Shown here piece by piece: positions 32,619 through 40,366 of a DNA stretch of 64,000 bases (position 1 is its first letter; each line of letters opens with the position of its first letter). Below the pieces are notes generated by a model. It had not been told where the DNA came from and did no database searches. It was given only the letters and a program-made list of their open reading frames with translations. The DNA is from Haloarcula hispanica ATCC 33960 (GTDB lineage Archaea > Halobacteriota > Halobacteria > Halobacteriales > Haloarculaceae). The stretch covers positions 1,488,001-1,552,000 of the forward strand of contig NC_015948.1 in the NCBI RefSeq assembly GCF_000223905.1, in the 5' to 3' direction. The position numbers and the translations under genes are program-made.

Positions 32619-33443
32619 ATGTCGTTGCTGCCCTCCCGCGGTCCCGACACGAGCACCTCACAGGACGGGGAGCTACAGGTCGTCGGGGTCGACGAAGACG
32701 TCTCAGATGTCCTCGATGCCCTCTCCTCGGAAACGGCCAGAGAAATCCTCAACACCGTCTACGACGAGCCGGGAACACCCTCTGAACTGGCCGACCGGCT
32801 CGATATGTCGATACAGAAGGTCTCCTATCACCTAGAAAAGCTGGAAGACGAGGAGCTGATCACCGTCGCCGGGGTCCAGTACTCGGAAAAAGGCCAAGAG
32901 ATGAAGGTGTACGAGCCCCCGGAGGACCCGCTGGTGTTGTTCGTCGGGACGCAGGAGCGCAAGCAGTCGCTCCGGTCGCTCGTTCGCCGGGTCCTGCCTG
33001 TCATCGGGGTTCTCACCGCGGCTAGCGTCATGCTGCAACTCCTGCTCGGGCAGTTCCCGATCCAGCTCGGGAGTTCCGGGGCCGGCGGCGACGCGGGAAC
33101 CACCGGTGACGGTGCCCAGGGCGGGGACGCCGAGAGTCTCGAGGCGGCGAACGAAACGGCCGCGACGGACGAACCCACGTCAGCCCCGACGGAGACAGAC
33201 GACAGCGGGTTCCAGATAGCCGAGGCGACGGAGACGCCGGAAGCTACACCGGCCCCGGAAAGCACCCCGGTTCCGGAAGCCGATACCCCGGACAGAGCGA
33301 TGACCGAGGAAGCGCGGCAACTGACGACCGACGCCGCGGCCAGTGGTGGTATCGACCTCGAACCCGGCGTGGCCTTCTTCCTCGGTGGGCTGCTGGTCCT
33401 GACGCTGTACGTCTCGTTCTGGGCGTACAAGAACTACCGCTGA
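32619..33443 (+). CDS. Winged-helix DNA-binding protein with two membrane helices
   Basis: This 274-residue protein has an ArsR-like winged helix at residues 27-90 (DVLDALSSETAREILNTVYD, SELADRLDMSIQKVSYHLEKLEDEELI), then a helix (VLPVIGVLTAASVMLQLLLG, about 126-145). A long acidic, Thr/Pro/Glu-rich linker (extracellular, 155-240) follows, and a last transmembrane helix (VAFFLGGLLVLTLYVSFWAY). The topology puts the DNA-binding head and the tail in the cytoplasm with the linker outside, so it could sense an envelope signal and regulate transcription from the membrane (inference). This architecture is common in haloarchaea; targets are unknown. TATA-like sequence CAATATATG overlaps the start, so the promoter is not obvious. 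Confidence 0.82.
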   Translation: MSLLPSRGPDTSTSQDGELQVVGVDEDVSDVLDALSSETAREILNTVYDEPGTPSELADRLDMSIQKVSYHLEKLEDEELITVAGVQYSEKGQEMKVYEPPEDPLVLFVGTQERKQSLRSLVRRVLPVIGVLTAASVMLQLLLGQFPIQLGSSGAGGDAGTTGDGAQGGDAESLEAANETAATDEPTSAPTETDDSGFQIAEATETPEATPAPESTPVPEADTPDRAMTEEARQLTTDAAASGGIDLEPGVAFFLGGLLVLTLYVSFWAYKNYR

Positions 33444-33466
33444 GCCGGCTTAGCGGTCCAGTAGAT

Positions 33467-34081
33467 TCAGTCCGAATCGATCCGTTCGGCGACCAGCACG
33501 CCAGCCTGCTCGGTGACCATCTCGACGGCCGTCAGCGCGTAGCCGGCGTCGGTGAAGGCGTCAGCCAGGACACCGACCGTCGCCGGGTCGTCGACTTCGG
33601 GGCTGTAAAACGGCGCATCAGGGTCGTCGTCGCCGAACAGCATCACGTCTCCGAGGACGATTCGTCGCGGCCCCAGATCGGCGATAGTGTCGATGGCGTC
33701 GCGCTTCTCGTCGTCCGCGAGGTGGTGCATCGCGAAGTTCGACGTGACGATGTCCACCGGGCCGTCGACGTTCGGAGCGCGGAAGCGGCCGTCGCCGAAG
33801 CTCACGTTCTCGGTGCCTCGCTCGTCGGCTTTCTCCCGTGCTTTCTCCAGCATGCCGTCGCTGATGTCGCGGCCGATGATCTCCCCTGCGTCGGGCGCGA
33901 GTGCGAACGCAATCGCTCCGGTCCCCGTGCCGAGGTCGAGGACTACGTCGTCGCTTTCGGGGGCCGCGTGCTCGACAGCGAAGTCGACACAGGCGCGATA
34001 CGCCGCCGAATCCTGGTCCTCGTCGTACGCGTCGGCGTGTTCGGAGAAGCGCTCGGCGTGTTCGTCGAGTGATTTCTTCAT
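33467..34081 (-). CDS. Class I SAM-dependent methyltransferase
   Basis: With the ATG at 34079-34081 (MKKSLDEHAERFSEHADAYDED) it has 204 residues. The SAM-binding strand DVVLDLGTGTGAIAFAL (motif I), GRDISDGMLEKA (motif II) and DIVTSNFAMHHLADDEK (motif IV) are clear. The substrate is not evident; related proteins methylate small molecules or quinone intermediates. It is convergent with the winged-helix gene (23-bp gap). A TTG-started longer frame to 34105 adds eight residues and is not favoured. Confidence 0.88.
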   Translation of the reverse strand: MKKSLDEHAERFSEHADAYDEDQDSAAYRACVDFAVEHAAPESDDVVLDLGTGTGAIAFALAPDAGEIIGRDISDGMLEKAREKADERGTENVSFGDGRFRAPNVDGPVDIVTSNFAMHHLADDEKRDAIDTIADLGPRRIVLGDVMLFGDDDPDAPFYSPEVDDPATVGVLADAFTDAGYALTAVEMVTEQAGVLVAERIDSD

Positions 34082-34154
34082 ACTCGCTTCTCGTCGTGCT
34101 CGCACAAGTGTCTCCCGCTCCGTTTCGCGGTTTTGTCGCGGCTCGGGTTCACTT

Positions 34155-34166
34155 AAAACGCGTTTT
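34155..34166. promoter_or_regulatory. 12-bp perfect palindrome AAAACGCGTTTT
   Basis: AAAACGCGTTTT lies in the 273-bp gap between the methyltransferase start (34081) and the MBL gene start (34355). It is preceded by ACTT and followed by GAGCC. It could be part of a promoter (AAAA/TTTT arms) for either divergent gene or a protein site. The rest of the gap (34170-34350) is pyrimidine-rich on the plus strand and shows no gene. Confidence 0.3.
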
Positions 34167-34354
34167 GAGCCACAGGTGGGCTTTTGCTATCCCCGTCCAA
34201 AGCATGAACTGCGCCGTCGACGGGTGACCTGCCACCGAGCCGCCCTGACCCCGTCCCCGCCGACGGCCACCGCCCTCACTCCGCTGACGCTCCCTGGTAG
34301 TCTCCCCGCCCCCACACGCCAACGCCTTTGTCCGTTCGCTCGCTGTCGTCCGGT

Positions 34355-35113
34355 ATGCGTCTCACGTTTCTCGGCACCGGAAGCGCCATGCCCACCGGCT
34401 CTCGAATGCAGTCCGGCTATCTGCTGGAACGCGACGGAAAACGGCTGCTCGTCGACTGTGGCAGCGGCGTGTTGCACTCGCTGGCCCGAACAGACGCGGG
34501 CTACGAAGGCGTCGACACCGTGTTGCTGACCCACCACCATCTAGACCACGTTTCCGACCTCGACGTGCTGATGAAGGCCCGCTGGCTGGCCGGCGAAACA
34601 GAGCTCACGATAGCGGGTCCACCGGGCACGTCCGACCTGGTTCGGGACCTCCTCGAAACACACGACTACATGCAGGACCGACTGGACCTGACGCTCAGGG
34701 ACCTCGATGGCGGACCGTTCGAACTGGCTGGGTTCAGCGGCGACACCTGCGAGACGCGCCACTCGATGCAGTGTTTCGCCTACCGACTCTCAGTCGATGA
34801 CGGTCCGGCGATAACGCTTGGCGCAGACTCAGAGGCGTTCACGGACCTCGTCGAGTTCGCCGAAGGGTCGGCAGTGCTCGTCCACGACTGCTCGTTCCCG
34901 GATGACGTGGACGTGTCGAACCACCCGACGCCGACGACGCTCGGAGCGACGCTCCGCGATGCCGACGCCGAGGTCGGGCGTGTGTATCTCACCCACTTGT
35001 ATCCACATACGGAGGGACGACACGAGGAGATGCTGGAGTCGATAGCGGACAGCTACGACGGCGACGTGCAGTTCGCCGAAGACGGCCTGACGATAACCGT
35101 CGACAGGACCTAA
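34355..35113 (+). CDS. MBL-fold metal-dependent hydrolase (RNase Z/YycJ-like)
   Basis: Starting at the ATG at 34355, the 252-residue protein begins MRLTFLGTGSAMPTGSR. The metal-binding signature is THHHLDHV (HxHxDH type), with further ligands CETRHS, GADSE and LTHLYPH. The short, early GTGS motif is typical of the RNase Z/AIM-like branch, but the insertion (exosite) arm of tRNase Z is not visible, so a general phosphodiesterase or other hydrolase is as likely. It overlaps by 4 bases, tail to tail, with the histidine kinase gene that ends at 35110. Confidence 0.87.
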   Translation: MRLTFLGTGSAMPTGSRMQSGYLLERDGKRLLVDCGSGVLHSLARTDAGYEGVDTVLLTHHHLDHVSDLDVLMKARWLAGETELTIAGPPGTSDLVRDLLETHDYMQDRLDLTLRDLDGGPFELAGFSGDTCETRHSMQCFAYRLSVDDGPAITLGADSEAFTDLVEFAEGSAVLVHDCSFPDDVDVSNHPTPTTLGATLRDADAEVGRVYLTHLYPHTEGRHEEMLESIADSYDGDVQFAEDGLTITVDRT

Positions 35114-36267
35114 ACGCGTTCGAGCGTGACGCGGAACTCGGCTCCACCGGCGTCGCTTTCTGCCACGCTGACCCTGCCGCCGTAGGACTCGGTCAGCGCC
35201 CGAACGAACCCGAGGCCGAAGCCGGTCCCCGAACTCTCCTGCCCCTTCACACCCATTTCGAAAATATTCTCGCGCAGGTCCGGCGAGATACCGTTCCCGT
35301 CGTCGTCGAAACAGACGGTGATCTCGTCGGAGCTGGTTTCCACCGGGGCCACTCGCATGTGTACCTCGCCCTCGTTGTGGACCGCCGCGTTGGACATGAT
35401 GTTCGTGAACACCGAGTCGAGCAAATCGCCGCCGTACACCTGATACTCGAACGCTGACGGCTCGAAATCGACAGTCAGTGACCCGTAGTTGGCTCTGACA
35501 TCCCGGACTGTGTCCCCGAGAACCGTCGCGAGGTCCTGTGGCTCCGGGTTGTCCTGCGATTCTAGCGTCGAGACGAGGTCGCCGACGCGCTGGATGAGGT
35601 CAGCGGCGCTCTCGGCCGCGCGCTGTATCTTGCCGGCGTACTCCTCGGTCTGGCCGTCGACCTGTCCCGCGACGACATCGGCGAACCCGGCGATGACCTG
35701 AAGGTCGTTGCCCAGGTCGTGGCGGAGAAGCCGGTCGTACATCTCGATCATCTCCTTTCGCCGTTCCAGGTCCCGGTGTGCCCGTTCTAGCCGTTCACGG
35801 GAACGGATGTTGGAGATGGCCGTCGCGGCGTGGGTCGCGAGGATCTCCATCGGTCTGACGTACTCGTCCCCGAACTCCTCGACGGTTTGTGACCGTGTGA
35901 CCAACACCGCTGTCACCTCATCACCCATCCGGGCCGGGACAGCCAGCGCACCCGTCACGTCCGAGTCGGCCGTGACAGCGGCGTCAGCGCCCTGTTCGAC
36001 GAGCGTCTCGCCGGCCTCCTGCGCCCGTCGAGCCAGGTCACTGGGTGGCTCGCCCTGCACGAGATTCGGGTTCGTGCTGTGGACGACCCGGAGGTCGTCG
36101 TCACGAACCTCGACGAACGTAGAGTAGGAGAACTCGAACAGCAGCGACATCGCTTCGAGCGTGAGGGAAACGACCTCGTCGACGGACTCACACCGATTGA
36201 GCGCCTGCCCGTACTTGTTCAGGTCGGCGACCTGTCTGGCAAAGTCCTGTTGTTCTTCGAACGACAT
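35110..36267 (-). CDS. GAF-domain sensor histidine kinase
   Basis: The ATG at 36265-36267 (MSFEEQQDFARQ) gives 385 residues; a GTG start three codons upstream is also possible. A GAF domain (residues about 15-155) senses a ligand in the cytoplasm. The dimerisation box LLRHDLGNDLQVIAGFADV has the phosphorylated His, and the HATPase region has NIMSNAAVHN (N box), FDDDGNGIS (G1) and GTGFGLGFVR (G2). No membrane segment is present. The promoter region lies in the 60 bp before the insertion's direct repeat at 36327-36334, so the nearby element may have altered its upstream control. No response regulator is adjacent. Confidence 0.9.
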   Translation of the reverse strand: MSFEEQQDFARQVADLNKYGQALNRCESVDEVVSLTLEAMSLLFEFSYSTFVEVRDDDLRVVHSTNPNLVQGEPPSDLARRAQEAGETLVEQGADAAVTADSDVTGALAVPARMGDEVTAVLVTRSQTVEEFGDEYVRPMEILATHAATAISNIRSRERLERAHRDLERRKEMIEMYDRLLRHDLGNDLQVIAGFADVVAGQVDGQTEEYAGKIQRAAESAADLIQRVGDLVSTLESQDNPEPQDLATVLGDTVRDVRANYGSLTVDFEPSAFEYQVYGGDLLDSVFTNIMSNAAVHNEGEVHMRVAPVETSSDEITVCFDDDGNGISPDLRENIFEMGVKGQESSGTGFGLGFVRALTESYGGRVSVAESDAGGAEFRVTLERV

Positions 36268-36326
36268 ATCACCCACTCCTCGCAGACATTGGAACTACGT
36301 AGCAATAGTGAGCGGGGCAAAAAACG

Positions 36327-36334
36327 GTTTCGGG
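36327..36334. repeat. Left target-site direct repeat of the insertion
   Basis: GTTTCGGG is repeated exactly at 38316-38323, directly outside the right terminal repeat. Eight base pairs is the duplication size of IS6-family transposition (and of some others). Confidence 0.75.
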
Positions 36335-36351
36335 GGCTCTGTTGAAACCCT
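36335..36351. repeat. Left terminal inverted repeat
   Basis: GGCTCTGTTGAAACCCT, matching the reverse complement of 38299-38315 at 14 of 17 positions; the inner positions beyond this diverge. Between it and the HAD stop at 36480 there is about 130 bp of A/T-rich non-coding sequence. Confidence 0.7.
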
Positions 36352-36479
36352 CAGCAGTTGATAGTTTTGCGTGCTCAATCGCTCAGTACAGAGCTAACAT
36401 TAATCGATCACTCTGAATGGTCAAGATTGGTTGAGTAGTTACCAGCCAATAGAACGACTGTTGGAGCCGACCAGCGGCA

Positions 36480-37142
36480 TCAGTCGCGCTGGGATAAGAT
36501 GTTGTGGAGTTGCCAGAGTGAGGACACCTCGTATGTCGGTGCAACGTCAATCCCACTCTCAGTCGGACGTTCACGTCGTAGCAGTACAGAGTCGATGCCG
36601 GCGTTATCAGCCGCCTTGACATCGATCTGCTGATCACCGACGTACAAAGCGCTCTCAGCACCCAACGTTTCCAGCGCAGCCTGGACGTTATGCGGGTTGG
36701 GCTTCTGACGTTCCAGCCCCGACGGCGTGAACCGACAGCCTCTCACCGTCTCGAAGTAGCTGGTCAGGTCAAACCGCCCCAGGAGGAACGAGAGTACGTG
36801 CGGGTGGTTGTCGCTAACTACACCCATCGGGTAGTTCAACTTCTTAACGGCGGCGACGTCATCATATACTGAGCGGAGCCCCGACCGGATCTCGGTTAGT
36901 TGCGCCCGAACTCCTTCGCGGGCGGCCTCGGCGCAGAAGGTATCGCGCTCGATTCCAGCCGACCGGCAGCGCTCGGTGATAGACGAAAGATTGCCCCGGA
37001 AGAAGTCGGCGACCATCTGTTCGGGCGGGTCGGACAGTTCAAACCGCCGCTGAACACGGCGCATCGCCTCCGTCATAACCGTCCTGTCGGGCATCTCTAC
37101 GATGACACCATCACAGTCGAACAGTACCGCGTCGTAGCTCAT
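36480..37142 (-). CDS. HAD family hydrolase (phosphoglycolate phosphatase-like), passenger gene
   Basis: The ATG at 37140-37142 (MSYDAVLFDCDGVIVEMP) gives 220 residues. HAD motif I FDCDG (Asp 9 and 11), motif II in GVVSDNH, the Lys of ERQKPNPHNVQ (motif III) and VGDQQIDVKAADNAG (motif IV) are all in order, with a helical cap domain between motifs I and II. These are cytoplasmic phosphomonoesterases; the substrate is unknown. It lies within the insertion at 36335-38315 and is divergent from the regulator at 37271. Its codon usage includes more A/T-ending codons than its neighbours, consistent with transfer. Confidence 0.87.
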   Translation of the reverse strand: MSYDAVLFDCDGVIVEMPDRTVMTEAMRRVQRRFELSDPPEQMVADFFRGNLSSITERCRSAGIERDTFCAEAAREGVRAQLTEIRSGLRSVYDDVAAVKKLNYPMGVVSDNHPHVLSFLLGRFDLTSYFETVRGCRFTPSGLERQKPNPHNVQAALETLGAESALYVGDQQIDVKAADNAGIDSVLLRRERPTESGIDVAPTYEVSSLWQLHNILSQRD

Positions 37143-37157
37143 CTTAAATAGTATATG

Positions 37158-37172
37158 ATACATCAAATGTAT
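37158..37172. promoter_or_regulatory. Inverted repeat over the HAD gene promoter
   Basis: ATACAT-CAA-ATGTAT is a perfect 6-bp inverted repeat. It ends 30 bp before the HAD start, overlapping the TATA-like element on the minus strand (TTATACAT), so a bound protein could block TBP. The divergent HTH regulator at 37271 is the obvious candidate (inference). Confidence 0.45.
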
Positions 37173-37270
37173 AACGCTATCTGGTGGGATACGTTCAGAG
37201 GGTGAGTACTGCTCATGGGGTGAACACGACGTACCGAAACGCAGAAGTGTCATACCGGTAGTGATAGACT

Positions 37271-38053
37271 ATGAATCGTTCTGGCGAGACCGCGCTGGAA
37301 CGACTTGAATTCTTGATCGCGTCTCCGAATCGGTACCGACTACTGCGGTCGCTTTCGGAGGGTGCGGCGTCATCTGACACACTCGGAGAGGAACTTGACC
37401 TCCCACGGTCAACGCTTCGGCGGAATCTTACTGCCCTTGAGAACCAGGGGTACATCTCCCAAGTCGTTACGGAGAATCGATACGAGGTCACCGTAGCGGG
37501 AGAGATCGCGTGCAAAGCGGTCAGAAACGCGCTTTCGACGGTCGAACTTGGAGCCTCGGTCGGCCCCTTCTTCGAGCGGTTCCCGGCCGAACTCCCAATC
37601 GGTCCGGACACGCTCATGTCGTGCGACATTACAATATCGACGACCGATACTCCGTTCGAGCCGCTCTACCACGTCCGCCGGAACGTGATGGGTGCGGCCT
37701 GCGTCAAGGGATTCGTGCCGACCATCAATCCGCTCTACATCGACACACTCCAGGAGTGTATCGACGAGGATCTGACACTTGAGGTCGTCGCACCTCCATC
37801 AGGGTACGAATCTGCGAGGCCTGACTACGACGAGACGCTCGACGCAATTGGGGCGTCTGAAAACATCACACTCTACGAGTCGGGTTCGGTCCCGGAGTAC
37901 GCACTTGGGATTATCGACGAGACGGTGCTACTCGGAGCGTTCGACGAACGAATGCGAACCCACTCGGTAATAGCAGCACCGTCGCAATCGGAGCTCCGAC
38001 GGTGGGCAGCGGAGAGGTACGACGAAATCAAGGCGACCGCCACGCCGCGCTAA
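37271..38053 (+). CDS. HTH transcriptional regulator (FilR1-like C-terminal domain), passenger gene
   Basis: The 260-residue protein has a winged helix in residues 8-70 (ERLEFLIASPNRYRLLRSLSEG, SSDTLGEELDLPRSTLRRNLTALENQGYI), followed by a larger domain (about 95-250) with PIGPDTLMSCDITIST, EPLYHVRRNVMGAACVKGF and SVPEYALGIIDETVLLGAF. This matches the haloarchaeal predicted-regulator family with a FilR1-like middle/sensor domain (recalled). It sits divergent from the HAD gene inside the insertion, so it is a likely local regulator. TATA for this gene is not obvious: the 128-bp shared region is A/T-rich at its HAD end only. Confidence 0.8.
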   Translation: MNRSGETALERLEFLIASPNRYRLLRSLSEGAASSDTLGEELDLPRSTLRRNLTALENQGYISQVVTENRYEVTVAGEIACKAVRNALSTVELGASVGPFFERFPAELPIGPDTLMSCDITISTTDTPFEPLYHVRRNVMGAACVKGFVPTINPLYIDTLQECIDEDLTLEVVAPPSGYESARPDYDETLDAIGASENITLYESGSVPEYALGIIDETVLLGAFDERMRTHSVIAAPSQSELRRWAAERYDEIKATATPR

Positions 38054-38298
38054 GGAAACTCCCCGACAAGGTCTCGCCCCGAAGAACTTCATGATCGTGT
38101 ACCAGACGCTCACACGCCCAACTGACGGCGTGAGGAACGATTCTTTGTGTCGGGCACTGATTCCTCTCGTGATAACCAAATATCTCACACACTTTGCTGG
38201 TCTTGTTTAAATAGTCACCAGATGAGAAATTCTGATCCCGTTCCGGTCAATACACACCCACCTATCGATTGTTTCGGTAGCGATAATGTCGAATCAAT

Positions 38299-38315
38299 AG
38301 GATTTCAATAGAGCT
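38299..38315. repeat. Right terminal inverted repeat
   Basis: AGGATTTCAATAGAGCT; its reverse complement matches the left end (36335-36351) at 14 of 17 positions. Confidence 0.7.
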
Positions 38316-38323
38316 GTTTCGGG
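38316..38323. repeat. Right target-site direct repeat of the insertion
   Basis: GTTTCGGG, identical to 36327-36334, directly after the right terminal repeat. Confidence 0.75.
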
Positions 38324-38375
38324 GGAACCACCGGCGAAATGAAAAATAACATACAGGTATCGTGGGTACGCGGTC

Positions 38376-39443
38376 TCAATCGAGTCGGTACCGAAGTAGC
38401 GCGGCGATGCCACCGAGGTTCGAGAGCTGCTGGCCGGGCGCGAACTCCGCGGAGAAGACGGTCACGTCGCCCCCCTTCTGCTCTGTCGTCTCGATGATCT
38501 GGTCGACGTCGATGTCCCAGTCGCCCTCGCCGGCCCGCTCCAGTCGGAGCCGCTCGTCGAGCACGAGCAGCGTCTCGATAGCGCCGTAGTCGGCCGCCTT
38601 GGCGACTTCCTCCGGGCCGTAGGCCACCTCCGAACCCGACCCGATGCGCTCCATCAGTTCGTCGATGTAATCCGCCTCCTCGGCGATGCGGGTCTGCTGT
38701 TGCACGTCCTCGACAGCGCCGCGTTTGAGTACTTCGTGGACGCCTCGGTCGCCGACAGCAGACGTGTCTACGACGGTAATCTGCTCGGCGATATCGGGAA
38801 TCTCGTCCTGAAAGTGGTCTAGCGCGTCCTGTTTGGTGAAGCCGGGACCCGCGAGGATGTAGGCGTCCACGTCCTGGCGTTTGAGGACTGACGCCAGTTC
38901 GTCGAACAGTTCCTTGCGCGGGCGGGCATACTCGCCCTTGCCAGTCGTCGAGGTGATGGTCGCCCGCTCCTCTGTGCCGTACTGGGCGACGGTGTGGACG
39001 TGGGCCTCACCCTCTTCGACGGTCGCGATCGCCACATCGGGGTTCTCCGTGGCTTCGACGGCCTCCTCCAGGCGGTCGGCCTGGTCCGGTTTGAGATGCT
39101 TTTCGACGGTGAGTTCGGTGTGTTCCTCGACGTTGAGCGTGTGGTGAAAACCCAGTTGGTCCTCCCGAGAGCAGTCGACGATTTCGCCGCCGACCCGGAG
39201 GCGGTTGGCGAACTTCGCGAACTCCACGTCGGTGACCTCGATCTGAATCCACATCGGCTCTCGCTCGCCGCCTTTGTCCCGGAGGTTGTCGTCGTTGCGC
39301 TGGATGCGACGGGTCGTGTCGCCGGAGACGAGGTCCCCCGGCTCGATGACGTACGAGAGATGCCAGAGGTCGTCCAGCGTCTCGGGGACCACCTCGATGC
39401 GCTCTGCCCCTTCGGCGGTGGTCTCCTGACTCTGTATTTGCAT
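38376..39443 (-). CDS. pelA: mRNA surveillance protein Pelota
   Basis: The 355-residue protein has the three eRF1-like domains of Pelota/Dom34: an N-terminal Sm-like RNA-binding domain (about 1-130; [30 protein letters not shown]), a central domain ([20 protein letters not shown]) and a C-terminal domain ([35 protein letters not shown]). It lacks the GGQ motif of release factors, as expected. Pelota enters the A site of stalled ribosomes and, with ABCE1, splits them. A palindrome lies directly before the start codon (39445-39462). Another ribosome-rescue gene, rqcH, is 2 kb away. Confidence 0.96.
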   Translation of the reverse strand: MQIQSQETTAEGAERIEVVPETLDDLWHLSYVIEPGDLVSGDTTRRIQRNDDNLRDKGGEREPMWIQIEVTDVEFAKFANRLRVGGEIVDCSREDQLGFHHTLNVEEHTELTVEKHLKPDQADRLEEAVEATENPDVAIATVEEGEAHVHTVAQYGTEERATITSTTGKGEYARPRKELFDELASVLKRQDVDAYILAGPGFTKQDALDHFQDEIPDIAEQITVVDTSAVGDRGVHEVLKRGAVEDVQQQTRIAEEADYIDELMERIGSGSEVAYGPEEVAKAADYGAIETLLVLDERLRLERAGEGDWDIDVDQIIETTEQKGGDVTVFSAEFAPGQQLSNLGGIAALLRYRLD

Positions 39444-39444
39444 A

Positions 39445-39462
39445 CTGAAGCGTCCGCTTCAG
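39445..39462. promoter_or_regulatory. Palindrome immediately upstream of pelA
   Basis: CTGAAGCG-TC-CGCTTCAG is a perfect 8-bp inverted repeat with a 2-bp spacer, ending one base before the pelA start codon on the minus strand. It could be an operator or a hairpin at the 5' end of the mRNA; no TATA-like box is evident closer than about 30 bp. Function is unknown. Confidence 0.45.
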
Positions 39463-39519
39463 GGACACAAGTGTTCTGCCATTCGACGCGCTGGGACAGG
39501 AAAACCGTGACCGAACTAA

Positions 39520-40218
39520 TCAGGCGACCGAGCCTGCAGCGGGCGTCGCGGGTTCAGAGGCGATTTCCGGCATCTCCCTGACAGCGGTCCCGATAGCGTA
39601 GGCCCCGGCCACGTAAGCGTAGAACACTACGAAGGGTGTCAGGACGGAACCCACGACGGTGGCGCTCAGGACGCTGACGACGACGCCGGCGAGGAGGCTG
39701 ATACCGAACGCGACGACCCAGCCAGTAGCGTAGGTGCGGCTGAACAGGAGCGGGCGGAGGTCACTCGGCGAGAACGCCGCGGCGACGCTGTCGGTCCGAA
39801 CGGAGGCGACGACGGCGGCCGGAACAATGTACACTGCGGCCAGGGAAATCGCGAGCATTCCGAGCGCGGCGACTGTGAGGAGCAATCCCGTGATTACGCC
39901 ACTGAAGACGGTCTCGCTGGGTCCGAAGGTGGCAACAGTGAGAAACAGTGCTGTCCCTGTGATCACCGTCGGGACCAGCGAGTAAACGAATCCGATAGCG
40001 AACGCCTTCAGCCCGTCTATGCCCAGGTCGCCCCATTCGTCGAACTCCGGCGGCGTCGTCTCCCCGTTCATCACGGCCCGGAGTGACCGGACGACGTACC
40101 CGAACACGAAGAACAGCGGAACGACGAGGAAACTCAGGAACAGCAACGCACCCCCGATAGCGATGGTTTTCACTGCGCTGTCGCCGTCCTGCGGATACGA
40201 TATAGCTTCTTTGAACAT
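39520..40218 (-). CDS. DUF4013 membrane protein
   Basis: The ATG at 40216-40218 (MFKEAISYPQDGDSAVKT) gives 232 residues with about six transmembrane helices, and the family-like start EAISYPQDG plus GFVYSLVP and TYATGWVVAFG. DUF4013 proteins are common haloarchaeal membrane proteins of unknown role. A GTG at 40270-40272 would add 18 residues; a TATA-like ATTATAAT at 40291-40298 lies about 25 bp before that GTG, so the longer, leaderless form is possible. It lies between pelA and the AIR-synthase-like gene, with 76 bp to pelA. Confidence 0.85.
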   Translation of the reverse strand: MFKEAISYPQDGDSAVKTIAIGGALLFLSFLVVPLFFVFGYVVRSLRAVMNGETTPPEFDEWGDLGIDGLKAFAIGFVYSLVPTVITGTALFLTVATFGPSETVFSGVITGLLLTVAALGMLAISLAAVYIVPAAVVASVRTDSVAAAFSPSDLRPLLFSRTYATGWVVAFGISLLAGVVVSVLSATVVGSVLTPFVVFYAYVAGAYAIGTAVREMPEIASEPATPAAGSVA

Positions 40219-40366
40219 GATGACGCTCCGTGACAGTAGCCTGGCTGGCGTGGCCGCTGCCACGTCAGTCACGACGATGTGTCACATTGAATTATAATAC
40301 GTCTTACAAGTACATATAGCAGTAGTGTTACGTGCTGTCAGTTCGCGTCGGGAGGGTCTCCGTGTC

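Larger units (their letters stand above)
36335..38315. mobile_element. Transposase-less insertion with passenger genes (mobile-insertion-cassette-like)
   Basis: The 1,981-bp segment is bounded by 8-bp direct repeats GTTTCGGG and by terminal repeats that pair with 14 of 17 matches (left GGCTCTGTTGAAACCCT; right, as reverse complement, AGCTCTATTGAAATCCT). The ends resemble those of haloarchaeal IS6-type elements in my memory (GGCTCTGTTGAAA), which I could not verify. There is no transposase gene or remnant. The interior holds a HAD phosphatase gene and a divergent HTH regulator gene. It is visibly more A/T-rich than its flanks. The rejoined empty site would read AACGGTTTCGGGGGAACC. This is the design of a non-autonomous element moved in trans. 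Confidence 0.72.
38054..38375. other. Intergenic stretch with the right end of the insertion
   Basis: The first 260 bases are the A/T-rich, gene-free end of the insertion (to 38315). The remaining 52 bases (38324-38375) belong to the original chromosome downstream of pelA. No open frame or RNA signature is supported. Confidence 0.6.

Noticed and set aside
38299-38375. Extension of the insertion past 38323 to the pelA stop
   Set aside because: The exact 8-bp repeat fixes the end at 38315; the sequence beyond has no match to the left flank.
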